Source: Allopusillimonas sp048270225
Lineage (GTDB): Bacteria; Pseudomonadota; Gammaproteobacteria; Burkholderiales; Burkholderiaceae_B
Direction of reading: 5' to 3'
Length of the DNA stretch: 64,000 nt
Assembly (NCBI GenBank): GCA_048270225.1
Contig: JBLWTG010000007.1
Coordinates: 62,001 to 126,000, forward strand
Shown: positions 37,791 through 46,627 of the stretch, in pieces
How the letters are laid out: the number at the start of each line of letters is the position of its first letter
Numbering within the stretch: the first letter of the stretch is position 1
Notes under the pieces: generated by a model
What the model was told of the DNA's origin: nothing
The model's input: only the letters and a program-made list of their open reading frames with translations
The model's database searches: none
Position numbers and translations under genes: made by a program

Positions 37791-37837
37791 TTGCGGCCCT
37801 GCCCTGACCATGTCTGGTCGTCAGGGCAAGGCCGCAA
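37791..37837. terminator. strong hairpin between ohr and the convergent peptidase gene
   Basis: TTGCGGCC plus TGCCCTGAC pair with GTCAGGGCA plus GGCCGCAA around one internal mismatch, giving 17 base pairs with an 11-base loop. The stem covers the peptidase stop codon at 37821. There is no T tract, so its strength as a terminator is uncertain. Confidence 0.55.
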
Positions 37838-39287
37838 TAGTTTGCGCGACGGCGGCTGTCAGCTTCTTGCCGTATGGCACATGCAGGAACTCATTGGGTC
37901 CATGGGCGTTCGACTTGGGGCCCAGCACCCCGCACACCATGAACTGAGAATGGGGAAAACCTTCCTGCAGCAGGGTCATCAAGGGAATCGTGCCGCCTTG
38001 TCCAATGTAGCCACACGGCGCGCCATAGTGCTGCTGCGAAGCGGTATCCAGGGCCTGCGTCAGCCAGTCTGACGAGGCCGGCGCATTCCAGCCCGTGGCA
38101 ATGCCGGCATCCGGCCGGAATACGACCCTGGCGTTGTAAGGCGCATCATCCTCCAGCAACTGCTTGAGTTCCTGCGATGCCGCGCCTGCATCTATCAGCG
38201 GCGGCAGCCGCAGGGACAGTTTGAACGCCGTACGTGGACGCAGTACGTTTCCTGCGTTACCGATAGGCGGCAACCCTTCCGCCCCCGTAACGGAGAGCGT
38301 AGGACGCCAGGTGCGGTTGATCAGCGCCTGCTCCGGATCCGTGGTCATAGGCAACACGAAGCCGCCGTCCGCCCCGCAACTCCAGGGCATGCGCCGCCAG
38401 ACCTCATCGCCCAGAATACGCGCCGTGGCGCTCGCCTGCTCGATACGGTCCGGAGGTATCTCGCAGTGAAAGCTTTCAGGCAGCAGGCGGCCTGTCTTGC
38501 TGTCTTCGAGGCGGTCCAGCACATGGCGCAAAATGCGAAAGCTTGACGGCACCACCCCGCTGGAGTCGCCCGAATGCACGCCTTCGTCCAGCACCTGCAC
38601 CTCCAGTGTGCCGCTGATCATGCCGCGCAGCGAGGTGGTCATCCATAACTGGTCATAATTGCCTGCGCCCGAGTCCAGACAGACCACCAGCGCCACATTG
38701 CCCATGCGCCCGCGCAGCGCATCCACGTAGGGCAGCAAATCGTAACTGCCCGACTCTTCACAGGTTTCGATCAGGCCAACGCAGCGTGGTCGCGGAATGC
38801 CCTGCTTGTCCAATGCCAGCACAGCCGTCAACGAGGCATAAACTGCATAGCCGTCATCGGCGCCGCCACGCCCATAAAGTTTGCCGTCTTCATATTTGGG
38901 CGTCCAGGGCCCCAGACCGGTGCGCCAGCCGGAAAACTCGGGCTGCTTGTCCAGGTGGCCGTACATCAGCACCGTATCGCCGTTATCCTTGCGAGTGGCC
39001 GGCGCCTCGAAGTAGATCACCGGTGTCCGGCCAGGCAGGCGCACGATCTCCAGCGTCAGCCCGCCGACCTTCTGCGCCTCGACCCACCGGGCCGCGTCAC
39101 GGATCACCCGCTCAAGATACTGGTTTTTTTCCCAGTCCGGATCGAAAGCGGGGCTTTTGGCGGGAATGGCGATGTAATCGACAAGCGCAGGGATGATTTC
39201 GCGATCCCATTTCTCGTCAACAAAAACCTGCATGGCATGGGGATCGAGCTCTGGCGGCAGTGCGTCATCGGGCAAGCGGGCATTCAT
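37821..39287 (-). CDS. M20-family metallopeptidase (dipeptidase)
   Basis: A 488-residue zinc peptidase. Metal and catalytic residues are visible: MYGHLDKQPE (His, Asp), GRGGADDGYAV (Asp-Asp), ETCEESGS (Glu-Glu) and the late NAHGPNEFLHVPY (His). The lid domain lies between the last two. The ATG follows AAGGAG at 13-base distance from the gene end of the ORF's upstream part. Family members cleave small peptides such as carnosine-type dipeptides. It is divergent from the small gene at 39347. Confidence 0.92.
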   Translation of the reverse strand: MNARLPDDALPPELDPHAMQVFVDEKWDREIIPALVDYIAIPAKSPAFDPDWEKNQYLERVIRDAARWVEAQKVGGLTLEIVRLPGRTPVIYFEAPATRKDNGDTVLMYGHLDKQPEFSGWRTGLGPWTPKYEDGKLYGRGGADDGYAVYASLTAVLALDKQGIPRPRCVGLIETCEESGSYDLLPYVDALRGRMGNVALVVCLDSGAGNYDQLWMTTSLRGMISGTLEVQVLDEGVHSGDSSGVVPSSFRILRHVLDRLEDSKTGRLLPESFHCEIPPDRIEQASATARILGDEVWRRMPWSCGADGGFVLPMTTDPEQALINRTWRPTLSVTGAEGLPPIGNAGNVLRPRTAFKLSLRLPPLIDAGAASQELKQLLEDDAPYNARVVFRPDAGIATGWNAPASSDWLTQALDTASQQHYGAPCGYIGQGGTIPLMTLLQEGFPHSQFMVCGVLGPKSNAHGPNEFLHVPYGKKLTAAVAQTIAALP

Positions 39288-39346
39288 TGCGGCTCCTTGG
39301 CAATAAATCGAAGAAATGGACTCGTGGCCTGTGGTACAAACATTCC

Positions 39347-39559
39347 ATGACAACATGGTATATCCTGCCCAACGGCAACATCAAGAACATTAACGGCCTC
39401 GAACTGCAGCCCGAAAAAGACTGGTTTCCCACAGACGAGAGTCTGGCGGACTATGTCGATGCCGAGCGCGAAACCGGCAAGCCCCAGGAACAGATCATCA
39501 AACAGCTGATGGATCTGGCGATAGAATGCGAAGCATGGGCCCAGGACAATCTGGGCTGA
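39347..39559 (+). CDS. small conserved-looking acidic protein of unknown function
   Basis: A 70-residue protein beginning MTTWYILPNGNIKNING, acidic, with no membrane helix or signal. The composition and a long C-terminal helix (PQEQIIKQLMDLAIECEAWAQDNL) look like a real folded protein rather than a shadow. It is divergent from the peptidase gene, 59 bases apart. No family recognised. Confidence 0.6.
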   Translation: MTTWYILPNGNIKNINGLELQPEKDWFPTDESLADYVDAERETGKPQEQIIKQLMDLAIECEAWAQDNLG

Positions 39560-39609
39560 CAGAACACAAAACGCCTCATGAGCCTGGAATCCGTACAGCA
39601 GTCTGAACC

Positions 39610-40374
39610 TTACTGAGTATCCCTGACCTTGACGGTATCGGGACTCTGTCCCGGCAACTCCTTCACTCCACTGCTGTTGACGACAGGCAATTGAATCAGC
39701 TCGTCCAGCGACAGCCCCTTTTCCTTCAGCAAGGCTTCAATTGCAGGCCGCAGACTGCCCAGGGATTCCTGCACGGCGTCGCGCACGGTATCAACCATGA
39801 CCTGCGTGCCGCGCTCGATTTCGATGTTGAGCCTGTCGCCAGCAACTTTCTGCTCGAACACAGTCGCCCTGCGCGTTTCCGGGATCAGCCAGACCTCGAA
39901 CCAGCCATCGCGCTTGTCCACCTCCGAGACGGTCAGGCTGGCGCCATTGACAGCGATATAGCCCTTGGCAAAGATGTACTTGCGAAAAGCGCGTGGGATA
40001 TGAATACGCAGAACCCGATTGTTATCCAGAGTCCGCACATGCTCTATCTCAGCCGAAAAGTCCACATGCCCGGACAGCGGGTGCCCTCCGATCTCGGCGC
40101 CGTCCCTGGCCGCACGCTCGACGTTGACGGTCGCGCCCGGCACATAGCCGCCCAGCGTTGTCAGGTTCAGGCTTTGCAGCATGACGTCGAAGGCAGCATG
40201 CGCCGGCGCAAGCAGTTCCGTGACGGTAAGGCAGACACCGTCCACGGACACGCTGGCGCCTATGGCCAGCCCATCGCAAAATCCATCCGGAAACTCAATC
40301 TCGAATGTGCGCAGCCCCTCACGGTCATGCACGGAGGCAATGGTTGCGACCGCCTGGATGATTCCTGTAAACAT
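39610..40374 (-). CDS. ribE: riboflavin synthase alpha chain
   Basis: A 254-residue protein starting MFTGIIQAVATI, the classic riboflavin synthase start. Two homologous lumazine-binding halves follow, each with a GASVSVDGVCLTV or YIAVNGASLTVSEV motif. It dismutates two lumazines to riboflavin. About 40 extra C-terminal residues (after PAIEALLKEKGLSLDELIQLP) make it longer than the E. coli enzyme. It follows ribH by five bases and shares its FMN riboswitch. Confidence 0.94.
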   Translation of the reverse strand: MFTGIIQAVATIASVHDREGLRTFEIEFPDGFCDGLAIGASVSVDGVCLTVTELLAPAHAAFDVMLQSLNLTTLGGYVPGATVNVERAARDGAEIGGHPLSGHVDFSAEIEHVRTLDNNRVLRIHIPRAFRKYIFAKGYIAVNGASLTVSEVDKRDGWFEVWLIPETRRATVFEQKVAGDRLNIEIERGTQVMVDTVRDAVQESLGSLRPAIEALLKEKGLSLDELIQLPVVNSSGVKELPGQSPDTVKVRDTQ

Positions 40375-40379
40375 GATGA

Positions 40380-40892
40380 TTACTCGCTATGATCGAGCGC
40401 GGCAGCCAGGCTGCCCAGGCTCCTGATCGTCGACGCACATGCCCGAGCAGCCTCTACGCCCTTCACCTGAAAGTGCCGATAGAAAAACTGCTGGTGCTCC
40501 TCGCCCGAATGAAAATGATGCGGCGTCAGCACGGCCGACAGCACGGGCACCTCGGTGTCCAGCTGCACCTGCATCAAGCCGGAAATCACCGCGTCGGCCA
40601 CGAACTCATGGCGGTAAATGCCGCCATCCACGACCAGCCCGGCAGCCACCACCGCCGCATAGCGGCCGCTGCGGGCCAGCATCTTGGCATGCAGCGGAAT
40701 TTCAAACGCGCCTGCGACGTCGAAAAAATCAATGCTGGATTCCTCATGGCCCAGCGTGCTGATTTCCGCGATAAATGATTGACGGCACTGGTCAACGATA
40801 TCGTGATGCCAGCCAGACTGGATAAAGGCAATGCGCTGGACGCCGGCAGAGGCCTCGGGCACGGATGGCACAGCAATGGAAGGGGACAACAT
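40380..40892 (-). CDS. ribH: 6,7-dimethyl-8-ribityllumazine synthase, type II (RibH2-like)
   Basis: A 170-residue lumazine synthase with RIAFIQSGWHHDIVDQC, SIDFFDVAGAFEIPLHAKML and LTPHHFHSGEEHQQFF. The sequence resembles the Brucella/Rhizobiales type II enzyme, which is decameric, rather than icosahedral type I. It condenses the ribityl pyrimidine with dihydroxybutanone phosphate. AGGAG precedes the ATG at 40892. The FMN riboswitch lies about 100 bases upstream. Confidence 0.92.
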   Translation of the reverse strand: MLSPSIAVPSVPEASAGVQRIAFIQSGWHHDIVDQCRQSFIAEISTLGHEESSIDFFDVAGAFEIPLHAKMLARSGRYAAVVAAGLVVDGGIYRHEFVADAVISGLMQVQLDTEVPVLSAVLTPHHFHSGEEHQQFFYRHFQVKGVEAARACASTIRSLGSLAAALDHSE

Positions 40893-41268
40893 GAAACGAC
40901 TCCTGTTTTCGGACACAACAAAAAACAGGGCTTTTGATATTTTGACAGACAGGACAGCTTGCAAGCGCAGGCAAGCCTGCACGGTCACGCATCCCGCTCT
41001 CGCTTTATCCGGACTATGACCGTCGGCCCCGGAATCGCACCGGATCTGCTGACCCTGCCGGCAAACCCGTGACAGGCCTGACGGCAAGCGCTCGCGGGCT
41101 GGGCACCTTGCATGCCATCACCGCCGGTGGGGAATTGCGCCCCGCCCTGAGAACGTTTGAAGAATGCGACAGCAAATCGCATCCTCGGCGAAAAATATAG
41201 CACAAAGCAGCGAGGCTAATGCTGGGCGGGGCTAACATGCCTAGCCCATTCATGGTTCAATCAGCATC
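40893..41268. other. intergenic region ribH / esterase gene
   Basis: This 376-base gap contains the FMN riboswitch on the minus strand and about 110 bases on its far side where promoters for both divergent units must lie. No small gene is convincing. Confidence 0.7.
40995..41156 (-). ncRNA. FMN riboswitch (RFN element) upstream of ribH
   Basis: Read on the minus strand, the conserved blocks occur in order: TCTCAGGGCGGGGCG, CCCCACCGGCGGTGAT, GCCCGCGAGC, GATCCGGTGCGATTCCGGGG, then CCGACGGTCATAGTCCGGAT. TCTC and GAGA close the P1 stem. FMN binding should reduce ribH-ribE expression. The boundaries are approximate. Confidence 0.95.
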
Positions 41269-42030
41269 ATGAGCCCGTCTACCACGCATCCATCTTCCCC
41301 CGCCACCTTTGTACTGCTTCACGGCGCCTGGCATGGCGCGTGGTGCTGGCGGCGCGTCTCGGATCAGCTGCGCGAGCGCGGACACAGGGTCTACCTGCCT
41401 ACGCTCACCGGACTGGGCGAGCGCTCACATCTGCTGTCGGCCAACATCACCCTGAATACCCATGCTGACGATCTCATCAATACCTTGCTCTGGGAGGACT
41501 TGAGCGACGTCATCCTGGTAGGACACAGCTTCGGTGGGATTGCCGTGAGCGCAGCCGCGGATATTGTCCCTGAACGGATACGCAGCCTGATCTACCTGGA
41601 CTCACTCCTCATCCAGAACGGGGAAAGCCCGTTTTCCGTGGTGCCGGCTGAGGTTGCTGCTGCCAGACGCAAGCTCGCACAGGAAAGCCCGGACGGCTTG
41701 ACCATCCCCGTTCCGCCCCCGGAAGCTTTTGGCGTGAGCGACCCGGCCGATGCGCAGTGGCTCCGGGATAAATGTACGCCCCACCCTGTCTCGACTTATG
41801 AGTCCAGCCTGTCGCTGCGGCATCCGCTCGGCAATGGCTTGCCTGTCACCTATATTGCAGTCCAGCCGGAATATGGACCGCTGCAGTCTGTGCGAGAGTG
41901 GGTCAAGCAGCAGTCAGACTGGGAGTACATCAGTATCGACGCAGGCCATGATGCCATGGTGACCTCGCCCGATACCGTCACCGCCCTGCTTCTGGACATC
42001 GCCGCACGAGCACCAACCGCCTCTCAGTAA
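41269..42030 (+). CDS. alpha/beta-hydrolase (esterase, EstC/salicylate-esterase-like)
   Basis: A 253-residue serine hydrolase. FVLLHGAWHGAWCWRRV gives the oxyanion-hole region, VGHSFGG the nucleophile elbow, and DAGHDAMVTSPD the catalytic His. The opening pattern is typical of the EstC/MeSA esterase (hydroxynitrile-lyase-like) group. Natural substrate unknown. Single gene. Confidence 0.88.
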   Translation: MSPSTTHPSSPATFVLLHGAWHGAWCWRRVSDQLRERGHRVYLPTLTGLGERSHLLSANITLNTHADDLINTLLWEDLSDVILVGHSFGGIAVSAAADIVPERIRSLIYLDSLLIQNGESPFSVVPAEVAAARRKLAQESPDGLTIPVPPPEAFGVSDPADAQWLRDKCTPHPVSTYESSLSLRHPLGNGLPVTYIAVQPEYGPLQSVREWVKQQSDWEYISIDAGHDAMVTSPDTVTALLLDIAARAPTASQ

Positions 42031-42056
42031 TGCGCGGCTGCGACGCCGCCCCGCGA

Positions 42057-42896
42057 CTAGCGGGCCAGGCGCTTCAGCGTGTCCTGCCTGTAGTACCGGG
42101 AAAGCAAGGCATACCAGTGCGGCAGGCTCTGCGACAGGGGAACCGGATCGACAAAGAAAGCCTCGGAACTCACGGCAAAGAACTCGGCGTGATCGGTGGC
42201 AGCATAGGGATCCAGCGGCAGGCGGTCGTACCAGGGAGCGGCCTCGTCAGACTCGGGGTCGACATCCGCGGGGATGGCGTCCTCGACGCGGTGCAGCGCA
42301 TCGCTGAATGCATCGAACGATGCCAGCAGCACCTGCCGCCATTCGCGCGGGCGGATATCGCGATGCGCACCCAGATGGGGAATGCCGTCCGCATCGCCGG
42401 CATAGAGATCGAGCTTGTGGGCAAATTCATGAATCACCACATTGACGCGGGTACCGGGCTGCGCCACGCTGTCTTCCCACGACAGTATCACCGGCCCGCC
42501 CTCCCAGGCCTCGCCCGAAGCCTCCTGCATATACTCATGCACGACCCCGCTTTCATCCATATCGGTGCGCGGGATGACGAATCCGCCCGGATACAGAATA
42601 ATCTCGCTCCAGCCCTCGTAGAGTGCGGGGTCAAGCTCCAGAATGGGAAGCGCCGCCTGCACAGCCACGGACAGCATGATGTCGTCGGAAATCTCCAGGC
42701 CGCCGGCGCCGCTGAAATCCTTGCTGGCCAGCAGCCAGGCTGCGCGATGACGCAGGGCCTCGTCCTCGCGCGGCGTCAGGCCACCAAGAAAATCATGTCG
42801 CGCCACCACGTCACGCCAAATATCGTCGCTAATCGATGCCAGTTCACGTGCGATATGGCGCGGCGAAGCGCCACGGCCAAACAACCATCTCAGCAT
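42057..42896 (-). CDS. mtfA: zinc metallopeptidase MtfA
   Basis: A 279-residue M90 peptidase with the zinc motif HEFAHKLD and the following YAGDADGIPHL loop, plus the conserved WSEIILYPGGFVIPR block. In E. coli, MtfA binds the repressor Mlc and influences glucose PTS expression; whether Mlc exists here is unknown. The gene is convergent with the esterase gene. Confidence 0.93.
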   Translation of the reverse strand: MLRWLFGRGASPRHIARELASISDDIWRDVVARHDFLGGLTPREDEALRHRAAWLLASKDFSGAGGLEISDDIMLSVAVQAALPILELDPALYEGWSEIILYPGGFVIPRTDMDESGVVHEYMQEASGEAWEGGPVILSWEDSVAQPGTRVNVVIHEFAHKLDLYAGDADGIPHLGAHRDIRPREWRQVLLASFDAFSDALHRVEDAIPADVDPESDEAAPWYDRLPLDPYAATDHAEFFAVSSEAFFVDPVPLSQSLPHWYALLSRYYRQDTLKRLAR

Positions 42897-43012
42897 AAGC
42901 TACTCACGGAAAAACTTGTTTCTGAACATTCTCGGTAGATTTTGTTGCGGCGCAGCAACACCGGTTCTGCACCTGATAAGACGGCCTCCCGCGCAGCAGG
43001 CGCCTGGTTATA

Positions 43013-43024
43013 AGGGTATACCCT
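43013..43024. promoter_or_regulatory. palindrome AGGGTATACCCT upstream of kup
   Basis: A perfect 12-base palindrome 115 bases before the kup start, similar in form to the GGGTTTACCC elements at 7540 and 7564. It may be a regulator site or chance. Confidence 0.35.
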
Positions 43025-43109
43025 CAAACTTCCAGACAATATAAAAAACACATCAGAAACAGAGGTTGCTTGCGCAACACAAACCTACATAGAATCACAC
43101 TTCCATGCA

Positions 43110-43128
43110 GCAGCCCATCAAGGGCTGC
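43110..43128 (+). promoter_or_regulatory. leader hairpin touching the kup ribosome binding site
   Basis: GCAGCCC, loop ATCAA, GGGCTGC: a perfect seven-base stem ending one base before GGAGAAG, which precedes the TTG start. It could limit ribosome access, together with the weak start codon. Confidence 0.45.
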
Positions 43129-43138
43129 GGAGAAGTCA

Positions 43139-45019
43139 TTGAGCAGCCATACCACTGATCAGAATCTGAAAGCGCTGGCGTTTGCAGCCCTTGGTGTCGT
43201 ATACGGAGACATCGGCACCAGCCCACTGTACACCATGAAAGAAGCGTTCTCGCCCGAGCACGGGCTGGCGCTCAGCCAGGCCAATGTGCTGGGCGTCGTG
43301 TCGCTTATCCTCTGGGGTCTGGTGCTGGTCGTGACGCTGAAGTATGTGCTGCTGGTCACGCGCGCCAACAATGGCGGCGAAGGCGGCATCATGGCACTGC
43401 TCGCCCTGGCGCTGTCTCCTTTCCAGACGAGATCCCGCCTGCGCTATGTGCTGACCGTCATCGGCCTGATCGGCACCGCGCTGTTTTTCGGCGACGGCAT
43501 TATTACACCTTCGATCTCTGTGCTGAGTGCGGTCGAAGGGCTCAGCATCGCCACCCCCGCCTTCACCCAATACGTCGTACCGCTGACCGTCGTCATTCTA
43601 CTGGCGCTGTATGCCTTTCAGCGCAAGGGCACGGCCCACATCGGCAAGTGGTTCGGCCCGGTCATGCTGCTCTGGTTTGTGGCGCTCGCCATCATGGGCC
43701 TGCACAACATCATCCAGTCTCCCGTCATCTTGCAGGCGGTCAACCCCATACACGCTCTGCGTTTCCTCGTGGACAATGGCTGGCTTGCCTTTGTCGCTCT
43801 GGGCGCCATCGTGCTGGCGCTCACCGGCGCCGAAGCGCTGTATGCCGACATGGGCCATTTTGGTCCAAAACCGATACGCATGGCATGGCTCTGTGTGGTC
43901 TTCCCCGCGCTAGGCCTCAATTACCTGGGCCAGGGAGCTGTGCTGCTCGGCAACCCGGCGGCCGTGACCAACCCTTTCTTTCATCAGTTGGGCGCCTGGA
44001 GCATCTACCCACTGGTGGCGCTGGCCACCATCGCCGCCATTATCGCGTCGCAGGCAACCATCTCGGGCACATTTTCCATCGTGCAGCAGGCCATTGCCCT
44101 GGGTTACCTGCCCCGCCTCAAGGTGCGCTATACCTCCGAGCGGCAGATGGGCCAGATCTATATCCCCTTCATCAACTGGCTGCAGCTCGCACTGGTCGTC
44201 ATGGTGGTGATCGGCTTCGGTTCCTCCGGCAACCTGGCCTCGGCTTACGGAATCGCGGTCACGACCACCATGCTGGCGACCACCTGCCTCACCTTTTTCG
44301 TCATCCGCCACAAGTGGAATTTTCCCCTGCTGATCTGTATTGCGGCGACCGGCCTCTTCATGGTGATCGATGTCGCCCTCCTGAGCGCCAACCTGCTCAA
44401 GATCGCCAGCGGCGGCTGGTTCCCGCTGCTGCTGGGCGCATGCGTGATGGTACTCATGCTGACATGGCGCACCGGACGCCGGCTGGTAGCGGAAAACCTC
44501 GAGCGGCACAGCATTCCGCTTGAGGACTTTCTTACCGCGCTGTTCAGCCACGATGACATGGCACGTGTGTCCGGCACGGCAATTTTCTTCCGGTCCGAGG
44601 GCGATGGCGTCCCCCATGCCCTGCTGCACAATCTTTCGCACAACAAGATACTGCATGAACGCACCATATTTCTGACCGTGCACAATGTGGACGTGCCCTA
44701 CATCGCCCCTTCCGAACGCGTCACCGTCACCAATCTCGACCATGGCTGCTACCAGATGGACATGTATTTCGGTTTCCAGGAAGAGCGCGACATTCCGCGC
44801 GCGATGGCGCTGTGCAAGCCCTACGGCCTTGAGTTCGAACTGCTGGATACGTCTTTCTTCATCGCCCGCCAGACGGTGATCGCGTCCATGGGCGGCGGCA
44901 TGGCCCACTGGCGCGAGGTGCTGTACGCCACATTGGCCCGCAATGCGCGTTCGGCGTCGGACTACTTCCGCCTGCCCAGCAATCGTGTCATTGAGCTGGG
45001 CGCACAGGTCGAGATCTAG
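43139..45019 (+). CDS. kup: low-affinity potassium transporter Kup
   Basis: A 626-residue K+ uptake protein (KUP/HAK family), 12 helices plus a cytoplasmic C-terminal domain. FAALGVVYGDIGTSPLYTMKEAF is the diagnostic opening. The start was placed at TTG 43139 because GGAGA lies just before it and the length then equals the family norm; the frame from 43070 adds 23 atypical residues. The stop directly abuts the stop of the converging marR gene. Confidence 0.94.
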   Translation: MSSHTTDQNLKALAFAALGVVYGDIGTSPLYTMKEAFSPEHGLALSQANVLGVVSLILWGLVLVVTLKYVLLVTRANNGGEGGIMALLALALSPFQTRSRLRYVLTVIGLIGTALFFGDGIITPSISVLSAVEGLSIATPAFTQYVVPLTVVILLALYAFQRKGTAHIGKWFGPVMLLWFVALAIMGLHNIIQSPVILQAVNPIHALRFLVDNGWLAFVALGAIVLALTGAEALYADMGHFGPKPIRMAWLCVVFPALGLNYLGQGAVLLGNPAAVTNPFFHQLGAWSIYPLVALATIAAIIASQATISGTFSIVQQAIALGYLPRLKVRYTSERQMGQIYIPFINWLQLALVVMVVIGFGSSGNLASAYGIAVTTTMLATTCLTFFVIRHKWNFPLLICIAATGLFMVIDVALLSANLLKIASGGWFPLLLGACVMVLMLTWRTGRRLVAENLERHSIPLEDFLTALFSHDDMARVSGTAIFFRSEGDGVPHALLHNLSHNKILHERTIFLTVHNVDVPYIAPSERVTVTNLDHGCYQMDMYFGFQEERDIPRAMALCKPYGLEFELLDTSFFIARQTVIASMGGGMAHWREVLYATLARNARSASDYFRLPSNRVIELGAQVEI

Positions 45020-45562
45020 CTACTCATCAGTCTCCAGGGCGGACAGCAAGCGGGTCAACTGTGCATCCAGTATCTCCAGATCTTTCTGCCCGCAGGCCTG
45101 AAGGATACGCTGCTCATTGCGCACATGAGCCTCCACAGCCCTGTCGATCAGCTCGCGACCCGATGCAGTCAAACGCACCAGCAGGCTGCGCGCATCATCC
45201 GGGTTAGGCTGGCGCTCAATCAGGCCTCGCCTCTCCAGCCCTTGCAACCGGTGCGTCATGGTGCCCGAAGTGACCATCAGCGTAGCGAACAGGGCCGTAG
45301 GCGCAAGGCAAAAGGGTTCGCCAGAGCGACGCAATGTCGCCAGGACGTCGAACTCCCCACGAACCAGCCCGTATTGGGCGAATACCGTATCCAGCCTGCC
45401 ATGCAGGATGACAGACAAACGCTTGATGCGACCTATCACCCCCATCGGGAACACATCCAGCTCCGGGCGCTCGCGGCGCCACTGAGCAAGGATGACGCTG
45501 ACCGCGTCCTCCTGCGAGCCATCCGCCTCTTGCCAGCGGCCAGACCCCGCTTTCTGTTTCAT
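45020..45562 (-). CDS. MarR-family transcriptional regulator
   Basis: A 180-residue winged-helix repressor with the DNA-binding region FCLAPTALFATLMVTSGTMTHRLQGLERRGLIERQPNPDDARSLLVRLT. GAGGTGAGAT precedes the ATG. It is divergent from a DMT exporter gene, and two copies of one palindrome lie in the gap. It probably represses both its own gene and the exporter/nitroreductase pair until a small phenolic or drug-like ligand binds. Confidence 0.92.
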   Translation of the reverse strand: MKQKAGSGRWQEADGSQEDAVSVILAQWRRERPELDVFPMGVIGRIKRLSVILHGRLDTVFAQYGLVRGEFDVLATLRRSGEPFCLAPTALFATLMVTSGTMTHRLQGLERRGLIERQPNPDDARSLLVRLTASGRELIDRAVEAHVRNEQRILQACGQKDLEILDAQLTRLLSALETDE

Positions 45563-45641
45563 ATCTCACCTCCCTCTGGCCCAAACCGGCCGCAGCGCCT
45601 TCTCGTCACTCATGATGAGCACCATTATCGTTCAGATGAAA

Positions 45642-45700
45642 TTATCTTGATATCAAAATATATATTCTGTAGACTGTATTTTATCTTGATATCAAGATAA
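45642..45700. promoter_or_regulatory. twin MarR operators between marR and the DMT exporter gene
   Basis: TTATCTTGATATCAAGATAA at 45681-45700 is a perfect 20-base palindrome. A second copy at 45642-45661 matches it except near its right end. They start 39 bases apart. The region is AT-rich and lies 43-101 bases before the exporter start. Confidence 0.8.
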
Positions 45701-45742
45701 ATATCACATCAACAATTTCTGCTCCTTGTTTTGCGTCCCGCC

Positions 45743-46612
45743 ATGGATACCCTTCTTACCGCGCTTGCCCCGGCCATATGGGGATCGACGTATATCGTCA
45801 CCTCCGAACTGCTACCGCCAGACCGGCCTTTTACCGCAGCGCTGTTACGCGTTCTGCCCGCAGGACTGATTCTGGTCTGCATCCTGCGCGTCGCCCCAAG
45901 GCGCAAGGAATGGGGACGTCTACTGGTGCTTTCCGCGCTCAATATCGACGGCTTCCAGGCCCTGCTCTTCCTGGCCGCCTATCGCCTTCCAGGAGGCCTG
46001 GCCGCTGTACTGGGCGCTCTACAACCCTTGATCGTCATGCTGCTGGTCTGGGGCCTGGAGGGGCGGCGCCCCGCCGGGCTGGCGCTGGTCGCCGGCGCCC
46101 TGGGCGTACCCGGCATGGCAGCACTCCTGTTTTCACCAGCCATGGTGTGGAATACCACAGGCGTCCTCGCCGCTGCCGCCGGCGCCGCATCCATGGCGAC
46201 AGGAACGTATCTAACCCGGCGCTGGCACACCTCTCTGCCCGTATTCGCCCTGACAGGCTGGCAGTTGCTGCTGGGCGGACTCATGCTCGTCCCCCTGGCC
46301 GTGCTGGTGGACGCACCGTTACCGCGGCTGAGCGCGCTGCAGATCAGCGCCTATGCGTATCTTTCGCTGGCGGGCGCCCTACTGGCTTATGCGCTGTGGT
46401 TTCGCGGCTTAAAGCGCCTGTCCCCGGTCGCCGTATCCTCGCTAGGTCTGCTCAGCCCGCTTACTGCCGTGACGCTGGGCTGGCTGGTTCTGGACCAATC
46501 CATGAACAGCCTCTCGCTGGCGGGCCTGCTTGTGGTGATGGCCAGCATCTTCATCATGCAACGAACCTGTGCGCCAAGGCCCCTCCCTGCCACCCCGCTA
46601 TCCCTCAGTTAA
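45743..46612 (+). CDS. EamA-family (DMT) exporter
   Basis: A 289-residue, ten-helix drug/metabolite transporter with two EamA halves. Marks are APAIWGSTYIVTSELLPPDRPF at the start and AYLSLAGALLAYALWFRGLKRLSPVAVSSLGLLSPLTA in the second half. The ATG at 45743 is internal to a frame beginning with TTG at 45731. It is cotranscribed with the nitroreductase gene 15 bases later. Likely exports a ligand of the divergent MarR regulator. Confidence 0.88.
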   Translation: MDTLLTALAPAIWGSTYIVTSELLPPDRPFTAALLRVLPAGLILVCILRVAPRRKEWGRLLVLSALNIDGFQALLFLAAYRLPGGLAAVLGALQPLIVMLLVWGLEGRRPAGLALVAGALGVPGMAALLFSPAMVWNTTGVLAAAAGAASMATGTYLTRRWHTSLPVFALTGWQLLLGGLMLVPLAVLVDAPLPRLSALQISAYAYLSLAGALLAYALWFRGLKRLSPVAVSSLGLLSPLTAVTLGWLVLDQSMNSLSLAGLLVVMASIFIMQRTCAPRPLPATPLSLS

Positions 46613-46627
46613 ACCAGGACCCACACC

